The notes: generated from the letters alone by a model not told the origin. Numbered from the stretch's first letter, positions 39,540 through 50,342 are shown. The stretch is 64,000 bases of DNA from Plantago ovata (GCA_028274465.1 CM051455.1:72767489-72831488); one strand, 5' to 3'. Numbers and translations: made by a program.

Positions 39540-41219
39540 TGTTGGTCCCTTTAAACAACAAGAAAAGACTAGAGGGGGGGTGAATAGTCTTTTCAAACTT
39601 TTGTCGTTTAAAACTTTCTCAGCAAGTACTTATTACTTTACAGTAATGAGGTTGCTGATACTTAACTTTCTCAGCAAGCGTAAGTTACTTTACAGTAGCT
39701 TGGTTTGCTAATACTTAAAATCATAGAGCGGAAGTCTTTGAAACGATAAGTGCTTTTTCAGCAAGTAAAGAGTTTCAGCAAGTGATGTGAGTGACTGTGT
39801 ACAAATAGATATAATTTGCTGAAAGCTAAATGCAGTAAGTAAATCACACAAACACTTTTAGAGTGGTATCTGAGAGTGGCGTAATCTCCCAACTAATCCA
39901 CTTTGTCCTTTCTAGGACTGAATCCACTAAGATATGATTGAGGTTCCTTACAATCTCCTATCTAAAGCGATTCAACAGAAACCAAAGCAAGTGTGCTTTG
40001 TCTCCAACCTAAACTAGAGAACTCAACCTTGTTCTCCACCAAACTTGGTACTTTTAATCAGCAAAAGCTTGCTCGATTAAGTTCCCCCTGAATATCACGC
40101 CTGAAAGGGTGTATTTTCAGTTAGAGAGTTTTGGGGTGAGATAACTTAATTATAACTTATTCAGTTACAACAAGTAATCTAAGAAACACAACTTGGAATA
40201 CTTTGCAGTAAACAAGTTTGATTGTTTCTGGTGTCAAGACTTGTTCTTGTTCGAAAGAAAGAACACTTAACTAATTTCTTAGCCGAGTTTGTTCTACTTC
40301 TTCACAAGTAGCTTTTTCAAGCTTTAAGTCTTGGAACGGATCAATGGCAGTAAGAGTGTTTGAAGGTTGTGAATTTTAAGCACAAGTGAGAGTTTGATCA
40401 CGTTGTTGACACACTTCAACTCTTTGCCGGATGACCTCTATTTATAGTGCAAGTAAGGAGCCGTTTGAATTTCAAATCCTAAGGCTTTTGTTCCTTAACA
40501 TGTCACTATCTTGCTTTTGTACTTTCAGCAGCAACGTTTGTTTGTCTTCTAGTCTTCATGTCCTTTGTGTGTAAGCTTTGCATTAAATGCACCTTTGAAT
40601 AGAATTCAAACAGAAACAATGGAGCGCAAAATCACGTACATTCAGCAAGAGGTCACATATGTTCATCAGCAAGTGTTCATTCTCAGTTTCAGCAAGCACA
40701 ACCTACTCTGTCTTTCAGATTTTCACTTATGCAATGTTGTTGCTGAAAATTTCACTTTCTGAGCAACACGTGCCTTACCAGTCTTCAGCAATCTTCAAGT
40801 CTTCAAGTCTTCAAGTCTTCAGATCTTCAAAAGTCTTCAAGATTCTGACCGGTTTCTTATTTGCTTCAATAATTTGTTTGTAATAAACAAAATACATCTT
40901 CAGCAAATGCTTCAATAGGTCATTTTCTTTTCAGAAAATAAGATACATCAAAGCTAAGCATCAATAAGATATTTTCTTTTCAGAAAATAAAATACATCAT
41001 ACGCAAATGTGTCAATAAATTAATTTCTTCACAGAAATTAAAGTACGTCATCCACTAAGGAAATAACTTATCTAACACCTATCTAAGTCATCAGCAAACG
41101 TTCCTCTTTTACAATGTCCTTAAAATTCTAAATTCCTATGGACCTTAAGAGTACTAGTTACTGGACTGTTCTTAATTTAGCATGGTTAATTGCTCATCAA
41201 AATTACAAGTTTCCTAACA
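39540..41219 (-). repeat. copia-3 3' LTR (opposite strand)
   Basis: 1680 bp, on the minus strand TGTTAGGAAAC...GGGACCAACA. It abuts the truncated copia-2 LTR head-on, so the two form a large inverted repeat. It contains many TTCAGCAA / TTGCTGAA motifs, and its TATA region is near 40440. It is the best intact copy of this LTR and shows the site where element B entered the other copy. Small ORFs here are not genes. Confidence 0.92.
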
Positions 41220-41235
41220 AATTTCCCCCTTTTAG
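41220..41235 (-). promoter_or_regulatory. Polypurine tract of copia-3
   Basis: Minus strand TAAAAGGGGGAAATT directly before the LTR start TGTTAGG. About 245 bp of AT-rich sequence separates it from the end of the accessory gene. Confidence 0.85.
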
Positions 41236-41481
41236 ATGATAGCAATCCATGGCTAAATTAATTGTTACCCTTTTAGAGGTTTCTGATGTTGAACAAATCA
41301 GATGATTAATGCAAGCATACTTGAAATAATAAACAGTAAGCATAAGTAAGTTGCATAATCAAAAACCAATAAGAGTCAAAAAGAATTCATTGCTGAAAGT
41401 TATCATTAAGAAGTTTACAAGAAAGCATAGACAACAAAGAATCAGCAAACAAAAACTTTAACAAGAAACTATTGCAGGGGC

Positions 41482-42660
41482 TTAAACTCTTTCAGAGCAT
41501 TTTCTCAGAATCTCTCTTACACTCTTCTCAGCAAGAGCAGTGAATTCAACACAATCCTTCTCGTAGTTTTCCAGAAGCCTACGGACTTGTAGTTGAAGAA
41601 TTCTTGCATTTATGCAGGCAGTATGATGATGCTTTTCAGCATTCATTTCCATGTAGTTAACTACCCACAAATGCATGCCCCAATTGTTGGCATGGAGAAG
41701 CTGTGTATCTGAAATGTTTCTCGGATGAATCTTTCTTAACCAGAGAAGATCTTCTTCTTGATCCTGAGCAGTAAGATAGAAGTACTCATAAGGAATCAAT
41801 CCAAGTTTCTTCTTAGGTTTCTTTGTTACCGGGCCAGCATAGTAAGCGATGCCAGGTGGTTTGATCAGATTTGGTTCTTGCTTGTATGTCTTACCAATGG
41901 CAACTCTTCTTACATAGACCTCTAGATTCAACCATTTCCCACCAATATTTCTTGGGAGGGATTCTTCCCTTTGCTTTCTTTGGACCTTGAGTTCAATCCA
42001 TTTGAACATCTGATTCAAAATGGCTGTAGGAAAGAACTCATTTACCAGCAAGTCTTCCAGCTTTAGGATCCAGCAACCATGAATGTTTCTGATCACATTC
42101 TGAGTGGTTTCATCATTGCTGGTCTTTGTATATTCAATGCCGGAGCCAATAGCAATGCTGGACAGCCTTTTCTCTTTCTGTCTTTGCCTTCTTCTTCTTG
42201 ATTTAGCATTGTCTTGATCTCTTGCTGAAGAGTCAGACGAAAAATGCCTTGAGTGGCCAGACGGAGTTATGGCTGTTAAGGGTCTAGCTCTTATGGCTTG
42301 AGCTATTGTTTGATTGTCATCATCTTCTTCATCATCTTCATTCAGATTGTGATGACTTTCATTGTGACAGAAATCTTGAGTTTCAGCAGCGGTTTTTCTC
42401 TTTTTGGTACTTGCTGAATTTAACTCAGTTTCTGCTTGTCTTTTAGAACTTTGCTCTCTTTCAGCAAGAGGTTCTAGTGGAAGTGGCGCATCAGCAGCAG
42501 GAGTAGGAGGGGTTTGATTGCTTTTTCTAGTCTTCTTTTCCCCCTTAGACATGGATTGCAACATCGGAGTGATGTGCAGAGAATAAAACTCATTGCAATT
42601 TTCAGCAAGAGTGTTGAGGCTGTTATACTTCATGATGATTTCCTGTTGGTCAGAGTTCAT
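41482..42660 (-). pseudogene. copia-3 accessory gene, C-terminal ORF
   Basis: 392 codons from ATG 42660. Basic and Pro-rich start, an acidic patch (LNEDDEEDDDNQT), an Arg/Lys cluster (KSRRRRQRQKEKRL, possible nuclear signal), then a more ordered region with WILKLEDLLVNEFFPTAILN and RRVAIGKTYKQEPNLIKPPG. It lies 5 nt after the stop of the previous ORF in another frame. Read upstream, its own frame gives KELAT before the Met, so the two ORFs were probably one before a 1-nt change. I recognise no family. Copia-2 has lost this part completely. Confidence 0.6.
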
Positions 42661-42665
42661 TGTTG

Positions 42666-44237
42666 CTAACTCTTTTGAATATTCATCATGTTCTCTTCAT
42701 GTCTTTTCTCTGTTGCGGCCTTCTCATCCATAATATTCTGAGCTTTGACAAGAGCAGTCTTTGCAAGCTTGAGTGCCTGACTTACATCTTCTTCATAGCT
42801 CTTGTGGTAAAGACTTATGTCTCTCTGAGCTATTGTCAAAGTTGTAGTGCTTCTCAGCACTGTAGCCAATATCTTTCCAATGTCAAGTGGGCTCTCAGCA
42901 AGCAATGCCTCATCTTCAGCTTTGCAGGCATCATGGACTTGCTTTAGTGCTAGAATTCTGGGAGTAAACTCCTCAACTCTTGGGAACGACACTAAATGCG
43001 GTGTTAAGTAATGAACCTTAATTTCAGAAGCAAACTGATCATCACGCGTCAGCAATTCGGCTCTTAGTCCATCGTCTAAATCATTGACGTAATCAGGAGG
43101 AGGAATCTGAACGACTTTTGGGTCTCTTTTGGATTGTTCATCATCATTTTCTGACAAGTCGTCATCATCCTCTGATTCATCAAGTTGAGAGACTTTGGAG
43201 CCTTTGTCAGTAGCTTCACTTCCTTTTTGTTGAGTGGTTGTTGATGGCAACACTTCAGACTCAACGACTGGAGTTTCACCAGTAGATGGTTGTTTTAATT
43301 GAGTGTGGGGCTCAATTGCTGGAGTTTCGCCAGTAGTTAGTTTTAATTGAGTAGTTGCTGAGGGCAACGTTTGAGACTCAATAACTGGAGTTGCGCCAGT
43401 AGTAAGTGGAAGGGATGGAACTTCCTTCGATTTTGGTCTTGAAGATTCACCAATTTCCAGATCCTGCGTATGCCTTGCATGGATCATGATACTATTTTGT
43501 AGAGCTCGTTGGTAATCTTCATCTTCTTCATCCTCATCTTCAAGGTTTTCTGCAGTAACCTTGGCATCAGAAACTGGACTCTTGCCATTTTTCAAGGAAG
43601 CCCTTTTTCTGGCGTATTCTTCTTCAGTATCAGCACCTTGTACAGGTGCTTGATTTTCAGCAGCAGCAGGAGGAGGTTGAGATTCTTGCAGAGATTGTTG
43701 TTGATCAGCTTGCTGATTGTCAGAGGGATTAGTTTCAGCAACTGTCAACTTTAATCCACCAGCACCAGGACTTGGACCTTGATTGTCATCATCGTCATCC
43801 TTTTTGTCCTTAGAATCTTTCCCTTCATCATCACTGGGATCAGTGGGAATGTTCTCATCTTCTTCTTCTTCTTCATCATCTGTCAAAATGACTAGCTCAA
43901 CGTGCTTATACAAAGCAACACTTGTCACTTCCTCTTCCTCAGTTAGTTTGTGGGGATCAGCCACCACAGGAACAAAAGAGCCTTTGAGCATCACAGCTTG
44001 TTCTGCTGGAGAGGCACTCTTAAATTTGGCCTTCGTATTCTCTCTGATTTGAGCAATCAGATTTGAACTCATTTGCTGAGAATATGTCATTTCGTCGGGA
44101 AGGATGGAGTGGACAAATGTTTCGAGCTTCAGCAGTGAACATCTCTTTTTCTCATTTGAGAGATGAAGGTGAAGATCTGAGAAGTCCATTCTCCTATATC
44201 TTTGCCAGTTGCTGACGGACTTAGCAACTCTTGACAA
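42666..44237 (-). pseudogene. copia-3 accessory gene, main last-exon ORF
   Basis: 523 codons, the counterpart of the copia-2 frame at 30200-31457. Begins VAKSVSNWQRYRRMDFSDLH and contains acidic runs (TDDEEEEEDENIPTDPSDDE, KDDDDDNQG). Two repeats of (T)GETP(V/A)(V/I)E follow, then ISLYHKSYEEDVSQALKLAK, a coiled-coil-like end. The frame is open throughout, longer than in copia-2. No membrane segment or catalytic motif is visible, so the env-like label used for other Sireviruses is not supported by this segment. Confidence 0.65.
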
Positions 44238-44326
44238 AGTGTCCTCTTGAAGCTCAAGTAAAGTTCTTCAGAACTTACTTGCTGATCTTCAGTGATGAGT
44301 ACCACTTCAGTGGTCTCCTTTTGAGC

Positions 44327-44400
44327 CTGGAAAAGAATTTATTTAGATCAGGATTGGTTTGGAGAATTGTTTTAGAGTTTAAATCTGAAACATGATTTAC
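44327..44400 (-). other. Intron C of copia-3 accessory gene
   Basis: CAACAG|GTAAATCATG ... TTCTTTTCCAG|GCTCAAAAGG, 74 nt. Reading through would shift the frame; removal restores it. Confidence 0.7.
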
Positions 44401-44478
44401 CTGTTGAGAGTCAGCAAGCTCATGTAGTACAATTTCCATTCCATGAGGAGCTGGAGTAGCATCCTCCATTTGTTCATC

Positions 44479-44549
44479 CTGAAATAAATTAAATTAGACA
44501 CAAGTACTAAGCTGTCAAACTTAGTTTTTATACCAAAATTATTAACTAC
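44479..44549 (-). other. Intron B of copia-3 accessory gene
   Basis: CAGCAG|GTAGTTAAT ... TTTATTTCAG|GATGAAC, 71 nt. Reading through would shift the frame, while removing it restores it. Confidence 0.7.
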
Positions 44550-44618
44550 CTGCTGAGCAGGGAGTGTTTGTTCTGGTTCAGAGGCTTCAGCAACCATCTG
44601 ACTTGTATCTTGAGAAGT

Positions 44619-44693
44619 CTGTAGAGAAAGAATAATTTTAGCAAAAGAACAATTTTCAGAATTTGAAGTTTTACTGATGGTTGAATTAACTAC
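44619..44693 (-). other. Intron A of copia-3 accessory gene
   Basis: Minus strand CAGCAG|GTAGTTAATTC ... TTTCTCTACAG|ACTTCTCAAG, 75 nt. The acceptor is intact here, unlike in copia-2. No in-frame stop in this copy. Confidence 0.65.
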
Positions 44694-46400
44694 CTGCTGA
44701 GGAAGGACAGGTTGTGGCTTAGTCCTTTCAGCATTAACAGTTTCTTCAGCTTCTTGGACTGTTTCTTCAGCAGACTTCTGAGTTTGCTCTAACTGAGAAA
44801 GCTGTGCGGTTTCAGCAATCTCCCTTGTCTCTGAATTGACAAGTTTAGCAGAAGCGACTTGACCTTTAACCTCACTGCTTGTCATGAAGAGATCAATTGA
44901 CTTGTTGGATGATTCTTCAATCTCCAACTCCATTTGTTTGCTTAAATCTTCCAGTACAAGCTGGACTTTGTCAATTGAAGTCTTGGGTGAACTTCGGCCA
45001 GTATTCTCAGCATCAAGAGATGCGTCTTTGAATAATGCTTCTTGAGTTTCAGCAACTTCAGGAACAGGAACCATTGCTATCTCAGCAACTGGTCCATCAG
45101 CAAGCTGGGTTTCAGCAACTTGATGAGTTGCTTGTTCAGCAACCATCTGTTCAGCAGCATCAGCAAGTGCCGCTCTTTGCAGATCAGCAGCAATGTGCTT
45201 ACTGGTTCCATGGTTTGATCATCTAGATATCTACAAAGTAGATATCTGGACTTGGGCAGGAATTTCATTTCCACTGCCTTGTGGTCTATTCTCAGTAGAG
45301 TTATCAACGTTAAGTTGATTGTTGAAGGCTTCCGCAAACACTTCAACATTGCTGATGTATGTTTCAGTAATTATCAGCAACATCTACTGGCAAATGCGTT
45401 TCAGCATTGTCTGGGAATTGACTGAGGAGTCTTGGACATTGGGGACTGACTGAGAAGCCAGTGTCTTCTTTCTTTTGTTACTTGTCCGTCTTCTTAGGTA
45501 CGGGATTTGCTGATGACGCTGCAGTCTGAGTGTCATCATCAGCTTCCTCTTTTTTCTTTTAGATTCTCCAGTTTCCCAGAGTCATCTATTGTTGCATTTT
45601 CAGCAACGGCTCTTGTACAGTACCTTGTTGATTTTCTTACAGCAGTTTCATTTGTGTTACCACCTCCAACAGCAGTTTCATCTCTAAGTTGCTGAGTGGT
45701 GGTCACTCTGCAGCTGGTGTATACCTTTCTTGCTGGCTTGTGCTGACAACATTGCAGTTGTTTGTTTCTTGGTTTTCTTTCCAGCAATCTTAGGTACATT
45801 CTGCTTGTAGAAAGATCTTCCCACATTGCACACAGATTTCTTGATTGGCAATGGGTTTCTTAGCTGAATCCTGAAAGTTCAAGGATATAGCATATCTTGA
45901 TTCCATACATAACTGGAAAGGAAGGTGAGACCTTGTTGTCTTCTACCTTTACCTAAAACTTAGTAACACAATCAACAAGCCTGTTGAAATGTACTTAGCC
46001 CAGTTAAGTTCCGATTTATTCTCATGATATGCATCAGCAATGGCCATCTTCTCAGGCCTACTTGGTCAATTCCTCCAACTTGGGAGTCAAGAACTTTAAT
46101 CAGTAGCAAGAGCTACTAGACCAAGTGAAGGCAGAGATGCTTTCTCTTAACGTGCTTGTCCAAGTCACGGGGGCTATCTCGCCTTTCTTCATTTTGCATT
46201 TCTGACGTCACTGTAGAAAGCTTCAATTTCTTCGTCAGAAGCAGAGTTCCGTCATTGGTCTTCACTTCAGTCATTGGTTGGTCTGAAAAATCTCCGCTAA
46301 ATCAGTCCATTTTAGGACGATTTGCGTGTTCTGAAACATGTAAGGATCACTTTTCAGTGACTCCATTACTGTTGTAAGGGACGGATTTCTGCATATTGTA

Positions 46401-46500
46401 NNNNNNNNNNNNNNNNNNNNNNNNNNNNNNNNNNNNNNNNNNNNNNNNNNNNNNNNNNNNNNNNNNNNNNNNNNNNNNNNNNNNNNNNNNNNNNNNNNNN
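46401..46500. other. Assembly gap (100 N)
   Basis: Exactly 100 N, the usual placeholder for a gap of unknown size. It joins copia-3 to Ty3 element C. Predicted ORFs through it are meaningless. Confidence 0.99.
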
Positions 46501-46559
46501 GGTTCTCCCCGATTTCTGGATATCGGTACACCTCGTACTATTGCAGATCACGTCTGTGA

Positions 46560-47027
46560 TGTGGTCTCCCTATCCCCCTAGAGGTCCTCGAATATATGTA
46601 GCGTGGTCGCTCCCTGTGAACTCCGGGTTCCCATGGATGAAGGAAGAATGTATTCTGGGTTCCACGATAATCAGGCCTCGGACTAGCACCCCATTCTTCT
46701 CCTCGAGATCCGGTATCCTGTGTAGAACTCTTGGAGGAGGCTCTCGTCGTAACCTTTGAACCTGTTAGAACTGTACCATGCCCAATTCCTTTGTGACCCC
46801 AATCGTGACAGCGTCCTATATCCCGCTCTATTCACTGCGGATTCGGGAATGTCAATCCTCCTATCCGGGACGATCGACCTTCCTCCTCGGCCATCTCCAC
46901 TTCGAGCCTTTGTCGCACCTCTGTCGCAGCTACTGGACAACTCGAACAGATGATGAGGTGGTTGGGAGCTTGATGCCACTCCCTTCTCCTTTTTGCTAGA
47001 GCCGGCTCTCCTTGATCTCGGTGCCAT
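46560..47027 (-). pseudogene. Accessory ORF of element C, partial
   Basis: Start taken at ATG 47027, 5 nt after a possible splice acceptor. Begins MAPRSRRAGSSKKEKGVASS, basic like D and E. Then RRIDIPESAVNRAGYRTLSR and LLQEFYTGYRISR, which lines up with the VEEFHIAFEDYN segment of D. The frame closes at 46683, and possible continuation toward the gap is frameshifted. Only weak resemblance to D and E remains; the position and leader identify it more than the protein does. Confidence 0.45.
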
Positions 47028-47032
47028 GATTC

Positions 47033-47570
47033 CTACAAACAGCAATTAGTATCTTGTACGATGCAAACAGATCTATGCGTATGTAAATATACGAGTGATC
47101 AAACGAGTAATATTCACAAAAATCCAACCCCTCAAAATCCCAAAGCCTAGTCTAGTTAATTCATTACGCAACATATCAAGTAACTACTGCAATAACATAT
47201 CACATTATGCTCTTGCTAACAACAAATGCCTTGAATCACAAGGTTCAATCCACACCATAAAAATAAAAAATCTAGCATAAATCCTCAAATTCATCAATCA
47301 TTCATTCTAACAATACATCCATCAATATCATATCAATAAACACATGTTTAAGCATGGAATGAAAGTAAGAGAGACATTTCTCTAACAAGACATATATCAT
47401 CCAATTAGCAAAAATCTCAAATCATCAAACCAAGCCTAATTGAACATGTAATTGACAATGAATCACGAATCTAATCACATAAAACATCAACCCATACATC
47501 ATAAAAGCCTAATTGAATCATAAATCAAAAAATCCCCAAATTGTAAAAATTAGGGTTCATGTGATAATAC
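47033..47570 (-). other. Candidate leader intron before accessory ORF (C)
   Basis: Minus strand GAC|GTATTATCACATGAACCC at 47570 to TGTTTGTAG ending at 47033, 538 nt. The ATGAACCCTAA string after the donor is shared with D and E. The donor context is weaker. Confidence 0.35.
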
Positions 47571-47780
47571 GTCAAATCCGGAAATTGAATGAGCTAGGAA
47601 GAAATTTGTTCGGATAGAAAGATAGAGCACGTAACGGGCTTCGAATGAAGCTAAAGAACACACAAAATGATGGTGAGATGAAGAAGTTATTTTGAATATG
47701 GAGGAAATTTTGGAGTTTGGAAGATGAAAATGGAGGAAAATGGGGGTTTGGGGAAGAAACCCCCGTTTTTACAATCTGGA

Positions 47781-47910
47781 GGTGTGGGACGGTTCGCCCC
47801 ACACCTGGGGCGGTCCGCCCCGTGCGGGGCGAAACGCCCCACGCGCGGGGCTAACCGCCCCGCACGTCCGGAGCGCGCGCACGCGCTCTGGACGTGGGGC
47901 GATTCGCCCC
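47781..47910. repeat. Palindrome cluster, GGGGCG-N3-CGCCCC type (element C)
   Basis: GGGGCG / CGCCCC units with centres GTC (47807-47821), AAA (47826-47840) and ATT (47896-47910); a GTGTGGG-type unit with centre GTT (47781-47805); a near-perfect 15-bp stem at 47863-47896 (arms CACGTCCGGAGCGCG and CGCGCTCTGGACGTG). It stands where D and E have their CCAAGCG cluster. Confidence 0.88.
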
Positions 47911-48123
47911 CCACTCCTAGGTGGGAAACGAATCGTTTTTGAAATGGAAATGCGGTTTTTAGTCCCCGAAAAACATTTTTTTTTTAAAAAAAATCACTCG
48001 AAAGGTCACACTCGAACACAACATAAACACAAACGACACTGAACCGAACAAATTCACATATGAAAAACAAATTTTTTAAGTATGAATGCATGCAATAAAG
48101 CGGTAAAGAAAGCGATAAAAACC

Positions 48124-48139
48124 CCGGGTTGCTTCCCGG
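48124..48139 (-). other. Conserved GGGARGCAACCC hairpin after protease (C)
   Basis: Minus strand stem CCGGG / CCCGG around AAGCAA, the counterpart of those in B, D and E. Confidence 0.65.
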
Positions 48140-48183
48140 ATAGCGCCATTGTTTAAAGTCTCTGACTCGACTCCTGTCCTCGC

Positions 48184-48974
48184 CTAGCTTTTCTTTTTGA
48201 GGGTACTAGACTTCCCCTTCGCGGATCTCCTTCTCATGCCTCGACCCTGCGAATAAGAATGAACATAGACGTTAAGACCATTGTAATCAATAGTGTTAGA
48301 AGTACCAGTTGGATCGGGTGGATCAGATATGGCGTGCAACACATGTTGCTTGCCATCCACTTCAATAGTGCAAGTTGTCTGGTAGATGTCCATCACGGAG
48401 TGTAGCTTAGTCAAGAATGTTCGTCCTAAGAGTATGACATCCCCCGTTCCTGGTGCTGATGCTGGCATAATTACAAAATCGGTGTAGACAGAAGCTTCAC
48501 CGATCTTGACTAATACATTCTTCACAATGCCTTCTGGTTTCACAAGGGATCCATCTGCCAGTTGCACAATAGCCTTATGCACAGTTAGTTCCCCAAGGTT
48601 ACTTTTCTCGAAACATTTAAAGGGAGCACATTAGAGTAGGATCCTGTGTCGAGTGTGGCTCGGACATCTTCAATCTCCCCAATCCCGACCTTAATATTGA
48701 AACTTTGAGCGAGCTGCTCGGGATCCTCTTGCTCCTCTTCACTCTTGTTAGTACCAGAGTCCTTTTCTTCTTCTTTGGCTTGTGGTGGCATTTCCCTTTT
48801 GCAACTCTCGCACTTAGCGACCTTCTTGATGGTGATTTCAACAGGTAGATCACCCACTAAGTTAATGGACAACGACTTCCCTGTGTTGCTAGGCAGTTTG
48901 CCTTGCTCCCTACTTGCTCCTCGGTCGATCAATCCTTGCATCTTTTGATGGGCAAGCCTAGTGCTCTCTTCCAA
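48184..48974 (-). pseudogene. Element C protease
   Basis: Retropepsin read from 48974 down: coiled coil end (EESTRLAHQKMQGLIDRGAS), an acidic stretch, then VRATLDTGSYSNVLPLNV with the DTG triad. A frameshift near 48590 breaks it. The rest is VQLADGSLVKPEGIVKNVLV, GDVILLGRTFLTKLHSVMDI and a basic tail ending at 48184. Cys pair KCESCKRE precedes the acidic part. Same design as element B. Confidence 0.88.
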
Positions 48975-49031
48975 CCTATCAAGCCTTGCCCTAGTCTTCT
49001 CGGAATCTTCTTCATAACGTTTGAGAAAACT

Positions 49032-50342
49032 TTATGTGTGATCAACCATCTTCTGCAAGTTCTCAATCAGTTGAGCCGACTTCGACTTCGGTGGCTCTTT
49101 CGGAGCGGGGTTTTCGCAGTGGTCATTACCATAGTTTAGCCTACTACGGTCTTGGTTAGGTCCATAAGTTTGGTTAGCCGGTGCATATCCTTGATTGTTA
49201 CGGTATCCTCTTCTCCAGAATCCACCTTGAGGATTCCTACCGTCTTGTCCGTAGCTAACTTCTTGAGTGACAAACTCCGTAGCAAAGGCTTTTTCTTCGC
49301 CTCCTCGAGCCCAGTTGCCATCATCGTACGCCAGCTCCGATCTACACATATGTGCCCCATGCCCATAGTTCTTGCAAATTCGGCATACTTCATTCGAAAC
49401 AGTTTTTCCGGTGGCGCTCTTGATGACTTGCTTCAATTCGTTGGTAAAACACTCGAATTGATCCCCATTCCCCCTATACATTTGGGCTTCTTGAGTCGGT
49501 GGAGCTTCAGGTCCACGTCTCCTAAAAATTGCTCTTGGGTCCTTGAACTGCGAACCCTTAGCAAGCCTTTCGAAAACAGCCCAGACGGCTTCTGCGGTTT
49601 CCTCCCAGATATTGCCTCGGCATTGGAAATCCACCACTTGTTGGTTCTCGAAGGTTAGTCCATTGTAGAAGTGTTGGACTAGGTCAGAAAGTTCAAAACC
49701 ATGGTGAGGGCACTTGTTCGTGAGATCTTGGAACCTCTCAAACGCGGTGTAGATGGTCTCATCATAGTCTTGCTTGAATCCAGTGATCTGCGCCTTTAGC
49801 GCGGTAGTCAAGGTGTGGGGGAAGTATTTCTTCATGAAAGCTGAAAAAACCTTCTCCCAAGTATCCAGCGAGCCGGCTGGTAGAGAACTCAGCCATGACT
49901 TGGCTCTGTCGCCAAGTCCCATAGCAAAAACCTTCATCCTTAACTCATCCGTTGTTATGTCAGCTCCTGGTCGTGGGAGTTGGTTGACGAAATCATCGAT
50001 ATCGTGCAAGTACCCCATCACATCTTCCCTTGATAAGCCATAGAACCTCGGAAGTTGTTGGAATGCGTGGTTCTTGATCTCCAGATCTCGGGTTGCGGAC
50101 GAAAGAACAATCGCCGGTCCCCTCATAAGATCCTTGGTGGGTTGAACCCATGCCTTCAGTGGTCTAGCTTCTGCCATTCCCTCGATTTCCTTGAAAAGAA
50201 TGTGTAGAGATTCAGAGAAATCGGTTTCCTCTATTTCCTCTAGTGCGCGCCTTTCAAGTAGTCGCCTTCTTTGGTGGTAGACTCTATCGATCTCAGCAAT
50301 TGAATCAGCAAGCTGTGTTCCTGCAGAACGTGTATGCGGCAT
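49032..50342 (-). CDS. gag: Element C gag with CCHC knuckle
   Basis: 436 codons from ATG 50342 (MPHTRSAGTQLADSIAEIDR). The gag domain is complete, including the MAEARPLKAWVQPTKDLMRG segment absent from B, then GLGDRAKSWLSSLPAGSLDT and CPHHGFELSDLVQHFYNGL. CCHC knuckle CRICKNYGHGAHMC and an Asn/Gly/Tyr/Arg-rich region follow. It ends at TAA 49032-49034, where B reads Gln (C-to-T), so the protease was originally in the same frame. This is the least damaged gag of the Ty3 copies. Confidence 0.9.
   Translation of the reverse strand: MPHTRSAGTQLADSIAEIDRVYHQRRRLLERRALEEIEETDFSESLHILFKEIEGMAEARPLKAWVQPTKDLMRGPAIVLSSATRDLEIKNHAFQQLPRFYGLSREDVMGYLHDIDDFVNQLPRPGADITTDELRMKVFAMGLGDRAKSWLSSLPAGSLDTWEKVFSAFMKKYFPHTLTTALKAQITGFKQDYDETIYTAFERFQDLTNKCPHHGFELSDLVQHFYNGLTFENQQVVDFQCRGNIWEETAEAVWAVFERLAKGSQFKDPRAIFRRRGPEAPPTQEAQMYRGNGDQFECFTNELKQVIKSATGKTVSNEVCRICKNYGHGAHMCRSELAYDDGNWARGGEEKAFATEFVTQEVSYGQDGRNPQGGFWRRGYRNNQGYAPANQTYGPNQDRSRLNYGNDHCENPAPKEPPKSKSAQLIENLQKMVDHT

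Larger units (their letters stand above)
39540..46400 (-). mobile_element. copia-3: 3' end of a Ty1/copia element
   Basis: Minus-strand relative of copia-2. Order from 46400 down: accessory gene with the same introns, polypurine tract, LTR. The gag-pol part should lie beyond 46400 but the assembly gap starts there. It retains the C-terminal half of the accessory gene that copia-2 has lost. Confidence 0.9.
44238..46400 (-). pseudogene. copia-3 accessory gene, 5' exons with three introns
   Basis: From the gap to 44238 the gene runs as in copia-2: remnants of exon 1 (VLKWTDLAEIFQ), with deletions and a frameshift, down to about 45860; then a broken Lys-rich part; then 45146-44694 open (MVAEQATHQVAETQLADGPVAE). 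Small exons at 44550-44618 and 44401-44478 are flanked by the introns listed. Stops replace codons in several places (e.g. TAG in exon 1 just before a GTAAAG). The start of the gene lies in or beyond the gap. Confidence 0.6.

Noticed and set aside
39481-39711. Small ORF at the junction of the inverted LTRs
   Set aside because: It spans the head-on LTR join and has no counterpart in either LTR alone.
41482-44237. Host gene captured between elements
   Set aside because: The same reading frames occur in copia-2 in the same position relative to the LTR, so they belong to the element; no independent host gene is seen.
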